Shown here: positions 9,605-18,684 of the stretch, piece by piece
Layout: every line of letters starts with the position of its first letter
Position numbering within the stretch: the first letter of the stretch is position 1
NCBI GenBank assembly: GCA_019694515.1
Contig: JAIBBU010000006.1
Span: 1 to 64,000 of the forward strand
DNA length: 64,000 nt
DNA from: Oligoflexia bacterium
GTDB lineage: Bacteria; Bdellovibrionota_C; UBA2361; JBGSMV01
Reading direction: 5' to 3'
Program-made: the position numbers and the translations under genes
The notes under the pieces: model-generated
The model's database searches: none
Told to the model about the DNA's origin: nothing
Seen by the model: the letters and a program-made list of their open reading frames with translations, nothing else

Positions 9605-9665
9605 GCCCGAGCGGTTCTAAGACTCACAGCCATTCTCATGGCGGTTCATTTTGAGAACCGCACTA
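9605..9665 (-). repeat. 61-bp dispersed repeat, copy 2, overlapping the M3 peptidase stop
   Basis: This is the reverse-strand partner of 2786-2846 and also 61 bases long. Its ends form a perfect 8-bp inverted repeat (GCGGTTCT/AGAACCGC). The repeat runs into the peptidase gene, coding for its last ~16 residues and supplying the TAG stop at 9617-9619. It also lies between two convergent genes and could fold as a termination hairpin. Confidence 0.7.
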
Positions 9666-11359
9666 GCTAGCGCTCCGACCAGGCGCTGCAGGCATTCCGC
9701 CGAGAAATCGAAGCGCGCTCCGGCTGCTTCGAAGAGCTGGGGCAGGGCTACCGATCCCCCAAGCGCAAGGGCCTCTTTATAGGAGTTCACTGCCTCACGT
9801 CCGCGCTGCTTAAAGTTGAGCCAAATTTGCAGGGCACCAAGCTGAGCTATGGCATATTCAATGTAATAAAACGGACTGGTAAAAAGGTGTGTCTGACGCT
9901 GCCAATAACTCGCGCGAAAGTCTTCGAAACCGTCCCAAGCGAACTGTGGTGAAAAGCGCCGGTCTAATTCAATCCATTTGGCGTTGCGATCTGCGGAGCT
10001 GTGACCGGGATTAGTATAGATCCAATGTTGAAAGGCATCGATTTGCGGCGCCCAGCGCAGAAATTCGATAATGCCTTCAAGCATTCGCATGCGCGCACGG
10101 CTGGCATCTTGGGGTGTATAGAACTGCTCAAAAAATTCAGAGCCAAAAAGTTCCATGGTCATCGAAGCTACCTCGCAGAATTCAATCGGCGCAGAGCGAT
10201 ATTCGATGAGTGGTTCAGACCGGCAGGCCAAGGAATGAAAGGAATGTCCGGCTTCATGCAGCAGCGTTTCAACGTCCTTTTGAATGCCGGCGGAGTTCAT
10301 GAAGATGAAGGGTCTTCGCACTTCATCCAGGCAATATGAATATGCGCCGGGAGCCTTGCCCTTGCGCGCATCTAGATCCAAATCTCCGCGGTCCCGCATT
10401 TCGCACAGCTGTTGTCGCAGTTCTGAATCGACCCGCTCAAGCACCCTTAGGCAGCCCTCTAACAGCGCAGCCCCGTCTTCAACCGGTTTCAATGCCGGAC
10501 GCCCCTCGGGATCCAAGCCGTAATACCATGGCCACCAGTGATCCCAAGGGCGGAGGGTGTCGATTCCCAGAAGCTGGCGGCGTCTATCCTGAGCAGCACG
10601 GGTGAGGGGCACGACCTGACTTTCGAGGGCGGCGTGAAAGGTCTCGCAGTCTTGCGGGCTATAATCAAAGCGACGCAGCTGTACAAATGCAAATTCCAGA
10701 TAGTTCGAGAACCCGGCGTTGACCGCGATTGCATGCCTTAGCTGCACAAGCTCAGAGAAAAGGTGATCTAACTTGGCGCGGTCTGCCAGGCGCCGCGCCG
10801 CCTCAAGTTTCCAGATCCGTTCACGCACCGTGCGGTCAGGATTCTCATAGTAGGGGCCTAGCTCGGCCATCGTAAGCTCCCGTCCCTCCAGGTTGACGGT
10901 CATTGCCCCCAGGGTCTCCTGATATTCGTTCTCGAGCGCGGAGCAACGGGTTTGCAGGGGAATATTTTCCTCTTTAAATGTTCGTAAATCGGCCCTGACA
11001 TTGCGCAGTAAGACCTGATAGCGGGCCGTTGAAAACCCCAGCGCATCAGCGCGCTCGATCAATTTTCGATCGAGCAGCTGTACGGCAGATTTGACCGAGG
11101 GATCTATTTGCTCGAGGAACTGGGTATAGCGCTCACGGGTCGAGGCATCCGCCGTATTGCGGCTAAAAGCGATGTAGCGGCGTCCCCGTTCCTCGCTGAC
11201 GCAGGCGCTAAGCTCGCTGTATTTTAACAGCCAATCTTCAAGCGCGGCAGCACTGTCCGGCTGGCTTACTCGCAACGCCTCGAAGTAAGGCGCAATAACA
11301 TGCCAACTGTCTAGTTCTAGGTGATCAGGAAGAAAACGGCGGGGGAACTCACGCCCCAT
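9617..11359 (-). CDS. M3 family metallopeptidase (oligoendopeptidase F-like)
   Basis: Codes for 580 residues with the zinc motif HEAGH at about 368-372, preceded by VETLL, and a third ligand Glu near 396 in EFCEVASM. The helical layout and length fit M3B oligoendopeptidases, which cut short peptides in the cytosol; no signal peptide is seen. The start ATG overlaps the TAA stop of the HtrA gene by one base, so translation is coupled. The last ~16 residues come from a 61-bp dispersed repeat, so the native C-terminus was probably replaced. The active site is untouched, so activity is likely kept. Confidence 0.85.
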   Translation of the reverse strand: MGREFPRRFLPDHLELDSWHVIAPYFEALRVSQPDSAAALEDWLLKYSELSACVSEERGRRYIAFSRNTADASTRERYTQFLEQIDPSVKSAVQLLDRKLIERADALGFSTARYQVLLRNVRADLRTFKEENIPLQTRCSALENEYQETLGAMTVNLEGRELTMAELGPYYENPDRTVRERIWKLEAARRLADRAKLDHLFSELVQLRHAIAVNAGFSNYLEFAFVQLRRFDYSPQDCETFHAALESQVVPLTRAAQDRRRQLLGIDTLRPWDHWWPWYYGLDPEGRPALKPVEDGAALLEGCLRVLERVDSELRQQLCEMRDRGDLDLDARKGKAPGAYSYCLDEVRRPFIFMNSAGIQKDVETLLHEAGHSFHSLACRSEPLIEYRSAPIEFCEVASMTMELFGSEFFEQFYTPQDASRARMRMLEGIIEFLRWAPQIDAFQHWIYTNPGHSSADRNAKWIELDRRFSPQFAWDGFEDFRASYWQRQTHLFTSPFYYIEYAIAQLGALQIWLNFKQRGREAVNSYKEALALGGSVALPQLFEAAGARFDFSAECLQRLVGALASAVLKMNRHENGCES

Positions 11360-12870
11360 TATTCGCCATCAATTTTGAGAAACACAAAGCGCTCCATCCC
11401 GCCATTCTCAATCACAAATCTGACGCCTTTTTTCAGATCGGCGGCATCCAGCTGCTTCTCAAAATCGGCAGCTCCCTTGAGGTCTTTGCCGTTAATGTTT
11501 TTAATGATGTCGCGCGGCTGCATGCCGGCACGCGCCGCGGGACTACCCGGCGCAATATCGGTCACGATTACACCGTTTTTGGCTTTGGTTCCCAACTGCT
11601 TGGCCATTTCGGCCGTCAGCGATTGCACCTGTATGCCGATGTCGTGCTTCATCGCTGATGGTTGATCATTATCTTCTCGGCCTGCTAATGACGTTGGCAG
11701 CTCCCCGATTTCAACCGAGAACTCCTTTTTCCTCCCATCGCGCACTACTTCCAGATTTACCGAACTGCCTGGATCGCGGGCGGCGACCGTATTTCGAAAT
11801 TGATTGATGTTGCGGATCTTGCCGCCTTCAAAAGCAACGATAATATCACCTTGCTGAATACCAGCCTTAGCAGCAGGCCCATCCGGATCGACCTGACCAA
11901 CCAGAATCCCATCAGTGCTCGGGAAGTTAAAGGACTTGGCCAGGTCCTCGGTCAGCGGCTGAATTACGATGCCCAGCCAGCCCCGCACCACTTTGCCTTT
12001 CTCAATCAAACTCTTCGCAACTGTCCGTACCATGGTGGAGGGAATTGCAAACCCAATCCCCATGTAGCCACCGCTGCGGGAAAAGATTGCGGTATTAATG
12101 CCGATTACCTCACCGCGCAGATTGAGCAGCGGCCCGCCGCTGTTACCCGGATTGATGGCAGCGTCAGTTTGAATGAAGTCCTCGTACTGGCCTTTTCCGG
12201 GCATAATCGAGCGCCCTTTGGCGCTCACGATTCCGGCTGTGATGGTGTTATCCAGACCGAATGGATTACCGATCGCCACCACCCATTCGCCGATCTTTAA
12301 CTCATCAGAGTTCCCAAAATTCGCGCCCTTCAAATTGTTCGCTTCGATCTGTATCACGGCGATATCGCTCTTTGGATCACTGCCCACAAGTTTGGCCTTG
12401 ACCTCGCGGTCATCAGAGAGCTTAACCGTCAGTTCATCGGCATCGCCGACCACATGGTTATTGGTGACGATATGACCCTTGTCGTCGATGATCACCCCCG
12501 TGCCCATACCCTCCTGTCCGAATCCTTCGGGCGGAGCTCCAAAAGGGCTATCCTGATCAAAATCATTTCCAAAGAAATCCCGAAACTGATCAAAGAAGGG
12601 GTTGTTAGGCATCTTGCGCATGCGCATGTTGGCGGTTTGCTTGACATGCTTAACGGCTCGAATGTTTACGACCGATGGAGTCACCAGGTTAGCGACGCGC
12701 TCGAACGCTGAAGAAAGCTGCTGGGCCTGCTCGATTCCCTGCTCGCTGTCTTCAGCCCAAGCCGGCATTTGGGCGAAGCCCAGCATAAGGGTGAAAGTGC
12801 CAAGCCACAGGGTGAGAGTAGTGGTCAGGGCAGTGATCAGGCCAAATTTTGAGCAAGCACGACGATACAT
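11359..12870 (-). CDS. degP: Periplasmic serine protease/chaperone, HtrA/Do family
   Basis: Codes for 503 residues: an N-terminal signal peptide ending near AWAED at about 40, a trypsin-like domain with His139 (TNNHVV), Asp169 (SDIAV) and Ser244 (NPGNSGGPLL), then two PDZ domains at roughly 290-385 and 405-500. This is the Do/DegP/MucD layout. It degrades or refolds damaged proteins in the periplasm. It is the first gene of a two-gene unit with the M3 peptidase, pairing periplasmic cleavage with peptide breakdown. No strong ribosome site precedes the ATG. The gene symbol follows the family; MucD would be equally apt. Confidence 0.92.
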   Translation of the reverse strand: MYRRACSKFGLITALTTTLTLWLGTFTLMLGFAQMPAWAEDSEQGIEQAQQLSSAFERVANLVTPSVVNIRAVKHVKQTANMRMRKMPNNPFFDQFRDFFGNDFDQDSPFGAPPEGFGQEGMGTGVIIDDKGHIVTNNHVVGDADELTVKLSDDREVKAKLVGSDPKSDIAVIQIEANNLKGANFGNSDELKIGEWVVAIGNPFGLDNTITAGIVSAKGRSIMPGKGQYEDFIQTDAAINPGNSGGPLLNLRGEVIGINTAIFSRSGGYMGIGFAIPSTMVRTVAKSLIEKGKVVRGWLGIVIQPLTEDLAKSFNFPSTDGILVGQVDPDGPAAKAGIQQGDIIVAFEGGKIRNINQFRNTVAARDPGSSVNLEVVRDGRKKEFSVEIGELPTSLAGREDNDQPSAMKHDIGIQVQSLTAEMAKQLGTKAKNGVIVTDIAPGSPAARAGMQPRDIIKNINGKDLKGAADFEKQLDAADLKKGVRFVIENGGMERFVFLKIDGE

Positions 12871-12988
12871 AGGAATTTAAGAGATAAAATGTCTAAAAAG
12901 ATTACAATACTACGCGGTTTTGACGCCAGACCCGCCGCTGTATTCATTCTGGGCTAATTTTGCTAGTTTTCCCTAAGGAAACGCCAAT

Positions 12989-14053
12989 ATGCCTAGAATC
13001 TTGAAATCACGTAGCCGCAAAACCGGCCTACCGCCGGGGAGCTTGGTATATGTGGGGGATAAGCGCACCGCTGCGCCCAAGTTAACGGCCTTCAAGTATA
13101 GCCCCACCGGCTACGAAGAGCGTGAGTTAAAAAATGTCGAGAATTGCGCTGAACTGCGCGATCCCTCGGCTGTTTTATGGGTTAATTTAGACGGCGTTGA
13201 CCATGTCGACACCGTCAGCCAGCTGGGCCGCCAGTTCGGTATCCATGCCATGGTGTTGGAGGACATCCTTAACACCAGCCAGCGGCCCAAGAAACAACTT
13301 AGCTCCGATTACATCTTCATGGTTGCGAAAATGCTGTATCTGGATCCGCAGCGCCGTATCCAGGTTGAACAGGTCAGCATTGTCTTTGGAAGGAATTTTG
13401 TTCTCTCATTTCAGGAGGAGCCGGACAGCGATGTGTTCGATCGGGTGCGTGAAAGTATTCGAAAAAATATAGGTGCGATCCGTACGGGCGGAGCTGACTT
13501 TCTTGCCTATGCGCTCTTAGACAGCATCGTGGATCAGTACTTCGTGATTCTCGAAGAGTTCGGGGAGCGGCTGGAAGCCATCGAGCAGCAGGTGATAAAC
13601 CGGCCGGAGCTGGGCAGCAGCAAAGCAATCCATGGTCTGAAGCGCGACGTGCTGTTCTTGCGCCGCAGCATCTGGCCGCTGCGCGAGGTGGCGACTTCCT
13701 TCGAACGCAGTGAGAATCCGTTAATCCGGCCGGGCTCGATGATCTATTTCAGAGACGTTTATGATCATGTAATCGAGGTGATTGATATTCTGGAACTGTT
13801 TCGCGAAATGGTTTCCAGCATGCTGGAACTTTATCTTTCCAGTGTGAATAATCGCATCAATGAGGTGATGAAGGTGCTGACCATCGTTACGACCATCTTC
13901 ATGCCGCTTACTTTGATTGCCGGTATCTACGGAATGAACTTTGACAACATGCCCGAGCTGCACTGGCATTTCGGATATGTCTGGGCTCTGGGATTGATGC
14001 TGCTTTCGGCGCTGGTGATGGTGGGCTACTTTCGTCGCCGGCGCTGGCTCTAA
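12989..14053 (+). CDS. corA: CorA-type magnesium/cobalt channel
   Basis: Codes for 354 residues. A large cytoplasmic domain is followed by two C-terminal membrane helices. The first ends in the pore signature YGMNFDNMPE, and the protein finishes with a basic tail YFRRRRWL. CorA forms pentamers that take up Mg2+ and Co2+. An AAGGA ribosome site precedes the ATG. It is divergent from degP, with 118 bp between. A terminator follows. Confidence 0.95.
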   Translation: MPRILKSRSRKTGLPPGSLVYVGDKRTAAPKLTAFKYSPTGYEERELKNVENCAELRDPSAVLWVNLDGVDHVDTVSQLGRQFGIHAMVLEDILNTSQRPKKQLSSDYIFMVAKMLYLDPQRRIQVEQVSIVFGRNFVLSFQEEPDSDVFDRVRESIRKNIGAIRTGGADFLAYALLDSIVDQYFVILEEFGERLEAIEQQVINRPELGSSKAIHGLKRDVLFLRRSIWPLREVATSFERSENPLIRPGSMIYFRDVYDHVIEVIDILELFREMVSSMLELYLSSVNNRINEVMKVLTIVTTIFMPLTLIAGIYGMNFDNMPELHWHFGYVWALGLMLLSALVMVGYFRRRRWL

Positions 14054-14071
14054 TCGCGTCAAGCGAAGCGG

Positions 14072-14096
14072 AAAACCGCCGATAAATGGCGTTTTT
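14072..14096 (+). terminator. Intrinsic terminator after corA
   Basis: AAAACCGCC and GGCGTTTTT form a stem with one bulged C and a 7-base loop, ending in five T, 18 bases after the corA stop. Confidence 0.6.
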
Positions 14097-14162
14097 GATG
14101 GGTAAGTTTTAATGCATCCTCGCTCCTGAGCGGGTTCATAACGTAGTACAAGGAGTAAATCG

Positions 14163-14981
14163 GTGGATCCAGTAGTAGGTAGTTCACGGGCAATACCAGC
14201 CGAGCCGGCGCCCCCGGTTGAAGGCGAAATTAAGCGCACTGCACCGGCTCGACTGGCGGGGGTGGTTTTCGTCGACCTGCCGGGTGATATCGTTGCGCGC
14301 ACACCATTGTTGGCAGATCTTGATGAAATCGAAAATGCGCGCATCATTACCGACGAAGATCTGCGTGGAATCACAAAGACAAAAATTGAGGAGCTAAACA
14401 GTGATCGACTGATGACGGGGCTCTTGTGGGGGCACAACCGGATCGAGTGGTGCAAGCTGCTGCACCATCCGGGTGCCCGAGCTGTCGTAGCGATTGATAC
14501 CAATAACCCGGACATGCGCGGAAATCGGGTGCTCGGATTTTTTAATTACTTTGCTGGAAAATTCCCGCCGGGCTACGACGATCTCAAGACCTTAATCGCG
14601 GGAACCGAGGATGCTAAGCAGTATTGCCTGTCTGACACCGTATGCACCCGTAAGGACGCCCCAAAGGGGTTGTATCAGGTGATGCTGGCGATCGGTATGC
14701 AAACCATGCTGCAGGCGGGCTTCGAATATAGCTACGATTTTTGCCGCCTGCTTCCGGTATATAATGGCGCAATGCGCTTCCACCTAAAGGAAGGCTGGGA
14801 GCGCGTGCGTGATGCGCGCGGTAAGCCCCTGATTGTGACCGAACTTCACCATGCCGAATGCGTAGATGAAAGGGTTGAAGCAAAGTTTGCGGTGCTTAAA
14901 CTGCGATTGGACCCCGCGCGCATTCAAGCGGCTCTCAACGCGGCGCAGGATGAGGGTGCTAAGATTGAACGATTGGGCTGA
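14163..14981 (+). CDS. Probable GNAT-fold acyltransferase
   Basis: Codes for 272 residues from a GTG start with an AAGGAG ribosome site seven bases upstream. A central stretch with LSDTVC, a helix from KGLYQVMLAIGMQ and then YNGAMRFHLKEGWERV follows the GNAT pattern, in which NxxAxxFYxxxGF closes the acetyl-CoA fold. The substrate is unknown. The ~40 residues at the N-terminus are Pro/Ala-rich and likely disordered. The gene ends 17 bp from the convergent ATP-grasp gene. GNAT and ATP-grasp enzymes can both make amide bonds, but the opposite strands argue against one operon. The family call rests on pattern only. Confidence 0.55.
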   Translation: MDPVVGSSRAIPAEPAPPVEGEIKRTAPARLAGVVFVDLPGDIVARTPLLADLDEIENARIITDEDLRGITKTKIEELNSDRLMTGLLWGHNRIEWCKLLHHPGARAVVAIDTNNPDMRGNRVLGFFNYFAGKFPPGYDDLKTLIAGTEDAKQYCLSDTVCTRKDAPKGLYQVMLAIGMQTMLQAGFEYSYDFCRLLPVYNGAMRFHLKEGWERVRDARGKPLIVTELHHAECVDERVEAKFAVLKLRLDPARIQAALNAAQDEGAKIERLG

Positions 14982-14998
14982 TAGCCGCCGTTTCAGAT

Positions 14999-15937
14999 TT
15001 ATGAAAAAGATCTACGCGCGAATTCCACCCGCGCTGCGGCGCTTTGCAGACTTCGGCACGAGCCCTCGATTAGCTGTAATCGCGGCAGTAGACCGCAGCC
15101 ATTAGCGATCTGAATGTTGAGCCCGGGGCGTGCATTTAGCTCCAGAATCAGCGGGCCACGATCGCGATCCAAGACGATATCAATGCCCTGATACCCAAGG
15201 CCCGTAAGCTCGTAAGAACGGGCCGCAAGCTGCAATAGACCTTCCCACTGCGGGATCTGAATATTGGAGACGGCCTTACCGGTGTCCGGATGGTCGGCGA
15301 TGATCTGATTGCGCCAGACCGCTTTCAGGGTGCGTCCCTGAGCGATCGAAATGCCTGCGCCGATCGCCCCCTGATGCAGATTGGCTTTGCCATTTGACAT
15401 GCGGGTCGGCAGCCGTACCATGCTCATAACGGGCACCCCGAGGAACACGATTATTCGGATATCAGGGACGCCCAGATAGCAGATCGGCTCAAAGATCGGA
15501 TCGAATCCAACCCGCGCTTCAATCATGGCCTTGTCGGGATGACCACCGAGGCTGTACATGCCTCCCAATATATTGGAGACATGATGCTCCAGCTCGAAGC
15601 TATTCAGCAGAACACCGCTGACCTGACGGTAAAGGCCGTTGGAGCGTCCGGCTATCACCAATACACCCTCACCGCCGCTGCCCTGAGCCGGTTTGATCAC
15701 GAAATCGGGATATTTTGAAAGCAGCTGGTGCAGGTCTCTAATTTCTGCCTGCATCCTAATCACTCCAAACAGCTCAGGAACGGCAATACCGGCTGCCGCA
15801 GCTAATTTTTTTGTGCGCAACTTATCATCGACCAGCGGATAGAGTCGGCGCGGATTGTAACGGCTAATGTACTGCGCGTTGCGTTGATTCAGTCCTAGGA
15901 CTCCGCGTGCTTTGAGTGCGGCCGCAGTGGCGAACAT
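14999..15937 (-). CDS. ATP-grasp ligase, alpha-L-glutamate ligase-like
   Basis: Codes for 312 residues with the ATP-grasp elements VIKPAQGSGGEGV (nucleotide loop) and LILELNARPGLNIQIANG (metal-binding acidic and Asn residues). Enzymes of this RimK-like type join an amino acid or peptide to a carboxylate using ATP. It is the third gene of a tightly packed unit with the membrane transglutaminase-like gene and a retropepsin-like protease, a recurrent association in proteobacteria. I use the ATG at 15937, two bases after the upstream stop; a TTG six bases earlier is possible. The natural substrate of this system is, to my knowledge, not established. Confidence 0.83.
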   Translation of the reverse strand: MFATAAALKARGVLGLNQRNAQYISRYNPRRLYPLVDDKLRTKKLAAAAGIAVPELFGVIRMQAEIRDLHQLLSKYPDFVIKPAQGSGGEGVLVIAGRSNGLYRQVSGVLLNSFELEHHVSNILGGMYSLGGHPDKAMIEARVGFDPIFEPICYLGVPDIRIIVFLGVPVMSMVRLPTRMSNGKANLHQGAIGAGISIAQGRTLKAVWRNQIIADHPDTGKAVSNIQIPQWEGLLQLAARSYELTGLGYQGIDIVLDRDRGPLILELNARPGLNIQIANGCGLLPRLQLIEGSCRSLQSAAARVEFARRSFS

Positions 15938-15939
15938 GA

Positions 15940-17469
15940 TCAATCCTGATTATCCAGCAGCGATCGGAAACGGGGTAGCTCCAGGAGGCGATAACCGGAA
16001 TAGCGTCCCAGCAGAATACAAACGGCCAGCACAACCAGGAGCAGCTCCGGAAAAACAAAGACTAGGTGCTCAAGCACACTAATGCGGATAAGGAGATAGG
16101 TTAGAGAGGCGACCAATAAAGTTCCCAGCGCCTGTCGCAGGGCCGATGCGGCGCCCAGCTCATCCCACACTACCGACATTCGTTCTACGGTCATGGTCAT
16201 AATCACCATCGGAAATAGGGCCACCGAGGTTCCGTAGGTTATCCCGAGCTTGTGGGAGAGCACGCTGATGATCGCCATCAGCATGATCACGATTACTAAA
16301 ATGCTGGCTAGACGCGGCACCAATAGAAGTTTCAGATTCTCCAAATAGAATCGGGCCACCAACCCTAAACCAACGATGACGGTGAAGAGCATAATGCCCC
16401 ATAACAGCTCGGTCTCACGAAAAGCCAGCGCCACCAAGATCGGCATGAATGTGCCGAAGGTTTTAATCCCGATTACGTTACGCAAGAGAGCCACCATTAA
16501 CGCCCCGAGTGGGACCAGCAGCAGCACCCGATAAACCATCTGGGTTTGAATCGGCAGGCTAAACATAGAGTATTCCAAGAACCACGGGTTCTTGTGTTCG
16601 AGACTTGAGATCGTCGTTTGAATCGCCTCTTCCTCGTGCGGTTCGACCGACAAAGTTGCTTTCGCATCCTGCACCCCCTCGGTGTAGAGCAGGGGCTCGT
16701 TCCCGCGCCACCAGGGCAGCCAGTCCTCGGAGATCTCGTTGTCCCCCGTTTCGCTGTTATAAGGATGCCATCCCTTCTTCTCGAAGAGTTCGATCCATTG
16801 AACCCGTTCGGAACTCGGCCCTTCGGCTTTGAGCACTATGCCGTGGACTACGCGCGCGGGTATCCCTGCTAGATTAATCAAGGCAACTGCGGTCTGGGCC
16901 TTCTTTAGAGCCGAGGCCTTCTTGCCTAAAAGCAGCTTCAAAGCATGATCGGGTTCCTTCTCCTGAACCCTTAAGATGATCTGCCTTACCAAGCTCTCGG
17001 TGTCGGCGGAACGGCCGCGTAACTCTTGCAGGATGCTCTCGGCGGCTTCCTTGAATGCACCTTCCAGCACGGGTGTCTTTTGCTCGGGAGCTTTTAGCGG
17101 AACGGGGGGCGGTTCGTTTTCGACTCTGCGAATCACCGCGCGATAAAAGACCGTGTGTTTGCCCGTAGCTTCCCGCTTTGACCAAATCGCTTGCCGATTC
17201 GTTTCCTTAGAAACGGTGGTCAGGCCGAATCCGCGTGAAATGAAGCTTTCATCGACGAGCAGGAACTTCCCGGTATTTTTTGGAATGTAGGCCGCTGCCT
17301 TGACGGGCTCCCCATGAGCGCCAAATGCTAGCGCTACTTCGACGGTCCAAACATTGCTGGCGGTATGGGGAAGCAGCGGGAAGTGCAGTACCAGCGCCTT
17401 ATAGGCAAATATCCCTAGGCCTAAGCCGGTCAGTATCAAGGTCAGCAGCGCCAGGTGCAGGCGATTCAC
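15940..17469 (-). CDS. Inactive transglutaminase fused to a 7TM membrane domain
   Basis: Codes for 509 residues. One N-terminal membrane helix is followed by a periplasmic transglutaminase-like domain (about 40-270). Its core, seen in VALINLAGIPARVVHG, has Leu-Ala-Gly where active enzymes carry the catalytic Cys. About seven membrane helices follow (about 300-495). This matches the known family of degenerate transglutaminase plus 7TM proteins that travel with an ATP-grasp ligase and a retropepsin-like protease. The GTG start overlaps the protease stop by four bases, so all three genes are coupled. A role as a membrane receptor or peptide-binding scaffold is inference. Confidence 0.82.
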   Translation of the reverse strand: MNRLHLALLTLILTGLGLGIFAYKALVLHFPLLPHTASNVWTVEVALAFGAHGEPVKAAAYIPKNTGKFLLVDESFISRGFGLTTVSKETNRQAIWSKREATGKHTVFYRAVIRRVENEPPPVPLKAPEQKTPVLEGAFKEAAESILQELRGRSADTESLVRQIILRVQEKEPDHALKLLLGKKASALKKAQTAVALINLAGIPARVVHGIVLKAEGPSSERVQWIELFEKKGWHPYNSETGDNEISEDWLPWWRGNEPLLYTEGVQDAKATLSVEPHEEEAIQTTISSLEHKNPWFLEYSMFSLPIQTQMVYRVLLLVPLGALMVALLRNVIGIKTFGTFMPILVALAFRETELLWGIMLFTVIVGLGLVARFYLENLKLLLVPRLASILVIVIMLMAIISVLSHKLGITYGTSVALFPMVIMTMTVERMSVVWDELGAASALRQALGTLLVASLTYLLIRISVLEHLVFVFPELLLVVLAVCILLGRYSGYRLLELPRFRSLLDNQD

Positions 17470-17969
17470 CCCTTCATGCCCCCTTTGCAGGCGGGCTCGG
17501 CGGTGAAGGTCATAGCCGGATCGACAACGACGTTGCCAGCCAAGAAACTTCGGCCGATCAGCATTTGGGTTTCAAAGTTACTGCGATTGACTAGATTGAC
17601 ATCGGCCTCCATGTATTTCGTACCGATGCAGATGCCCAATCGAATCACCGGACGTTTGTCGGGCTTGCTGCCATGGCGTTTAATCAACGCAGTGCGCACC
17701 AGCTCGCGTTCGATGGTGGCCTTGTTCCCGTATCGATTGGTGATCTCAAAACGAATCCATTGCTTCCCGCTTTTTTCAATCTCTTCGATATTAGAAGCAT
17801 TCAGGGATGAGTAATCAGCGCCAGTGTCAATCTTGCAATGAACAACGATGTTGGCCGGATAGATGCGCACTTTTTCCTGCCATCCGACGCTCTCTTTCTC
17901 CTGGGCAAACAGCGTCGCTGCCGCCAACCATAAGATCGCCACAAAAGTGAATCTGGAAAATCGCTGCAT
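17466..17969 (-). CDS. Retropepsin-like aspartic protease (family once called ATP-dependent zinc protease)
   Basis: Codes for 167 residues: a signal peptide (FTFVAILWLAAATLFAQ), then a single retropepsin-like domain with the DTGADYSSLNA catalytic motif and a second LIGRSFL segment. It is periplasmic. Such small proteases work as dimers. It is the first gene of the ATP-grasp/transglutaminase-7TM unit and may trim a peptide that the ligase builds or that the membrane protein holds. The ATG at 17969 has an AAGGAG ribosome site seven bases upstream, so I prefer it to the TTG at 17990. Confidence 0.85.
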   Translation of the reverse strand: MQRFSRFTFVAILWLAAATLFAQEKESVGWQEKVRIYPANIVVHCKIDTGADYSSLNASNIEEIEKSGKQWIRFEITNRYGNKATIERELVRTALIKRHGSKPDKRPVIRLGICIGTKYMEADVNLVNRSNFETQMLIGRSFLAGNVVVDPAMTFTAEPACKGGMKG

Positions 17970-18107
17970 GCCAATACTCCTTGAGGGCAACTATAGGCAG
18001 AATTAGTGAATAGTACCAAGATGGGTCTAAGGCAGCGAAATTTCGTGAAACCGTGCAGTGCGATTATCACGGCGGCTGGATTGAGAGAACTGACGTTGGG
18101 GCGTGTG

Positions 18108-18488
18108 CTATTTTGGATTCATAATGGTAATGCTCTTCGCTACCCGGCGGCCGTTACGGCTGACTGTGCCCTTCACGACGGCCAGCGCGCCGGGGATAAC
18201 CAAACCCACCACCCAGGTGCCGGGGGTAATTTCGAAGTCCTCCCCATCGATTGCGTTGGGGGTATGCTTGCCTTCCTCGATCATCCCCTGTAGGCAGAAC
18301 TGCGAGGCTTGAGCGCCAGCGTCCAAAAGATTGCTTTTTGAAAGCTGCTTTCGGGCTCGAGACGCTCTTCGCCGCCGCAGTTCTTCGGGAGTCAGGGGCC
18401 TCCCTGTTAACGTGACGGGTGTTGTTAGAACTTGGCCTAAATTTTTGATCAGATTGCCGAATCCGAATACGCTGCTCTTTTCTTCCAA
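18108..18488 (-). CDS. Protein of unknown function with a basic helix
   Basis: Codes for about 126 residues. A Gly/Phe-rich start is followed by LTPEELRRRRASRARKQL, a strongly basic helix, then a Cys-containing region and a strand-rich C-terminal third ending SITIMNPK. I recognise no family. Start choice: the TTG at 18488 has an AGGGAG ribosome site seven bases upstream; another TTG at 18509 would add seven residues and lacks one. It sits between the retropepsin and PBP1B genes on the same strand but is separated from both by more than 100 bp. Confidence 0.5.
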   Translation of the reverse strand: MEEKSSVFGFGNLIKNLGQVLTTPVTLTGRPLTPEELRRRRASRARKQLSKSNLLDAGAQASQFCLQGMIEEGKHTPNAIDGEDFEITPGTWVVGLVIPGALAVVKGTVSRNGRRVAKSITIMNPK

Positions 18489-18684
18489 CTTTTTGCTCCC
18501 TGGTGACAAAATTTGTGTCGCTCTCTTCTTAAATGCGACAGTTCGGGACTAGAACAGACTGCACGGATCATGCCACCAGGTAACCCCTAGAATTTTCACC
18601 TAGATTGGGCGCAGCGGTCGGGTAGGGTACTGCCACTCGTTATGTATGGTTTGCACAGTCGCGCTATATCACTACAGCCGGCGC

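Noticed and set aside
13721..14515. 264-residue frame opposite corA and the GNAT-like gene
   Set aside because: It overlaps the 3' end of corA and the 5' part of the GNAT-like gene, both better supported, and includes the corA terminator.
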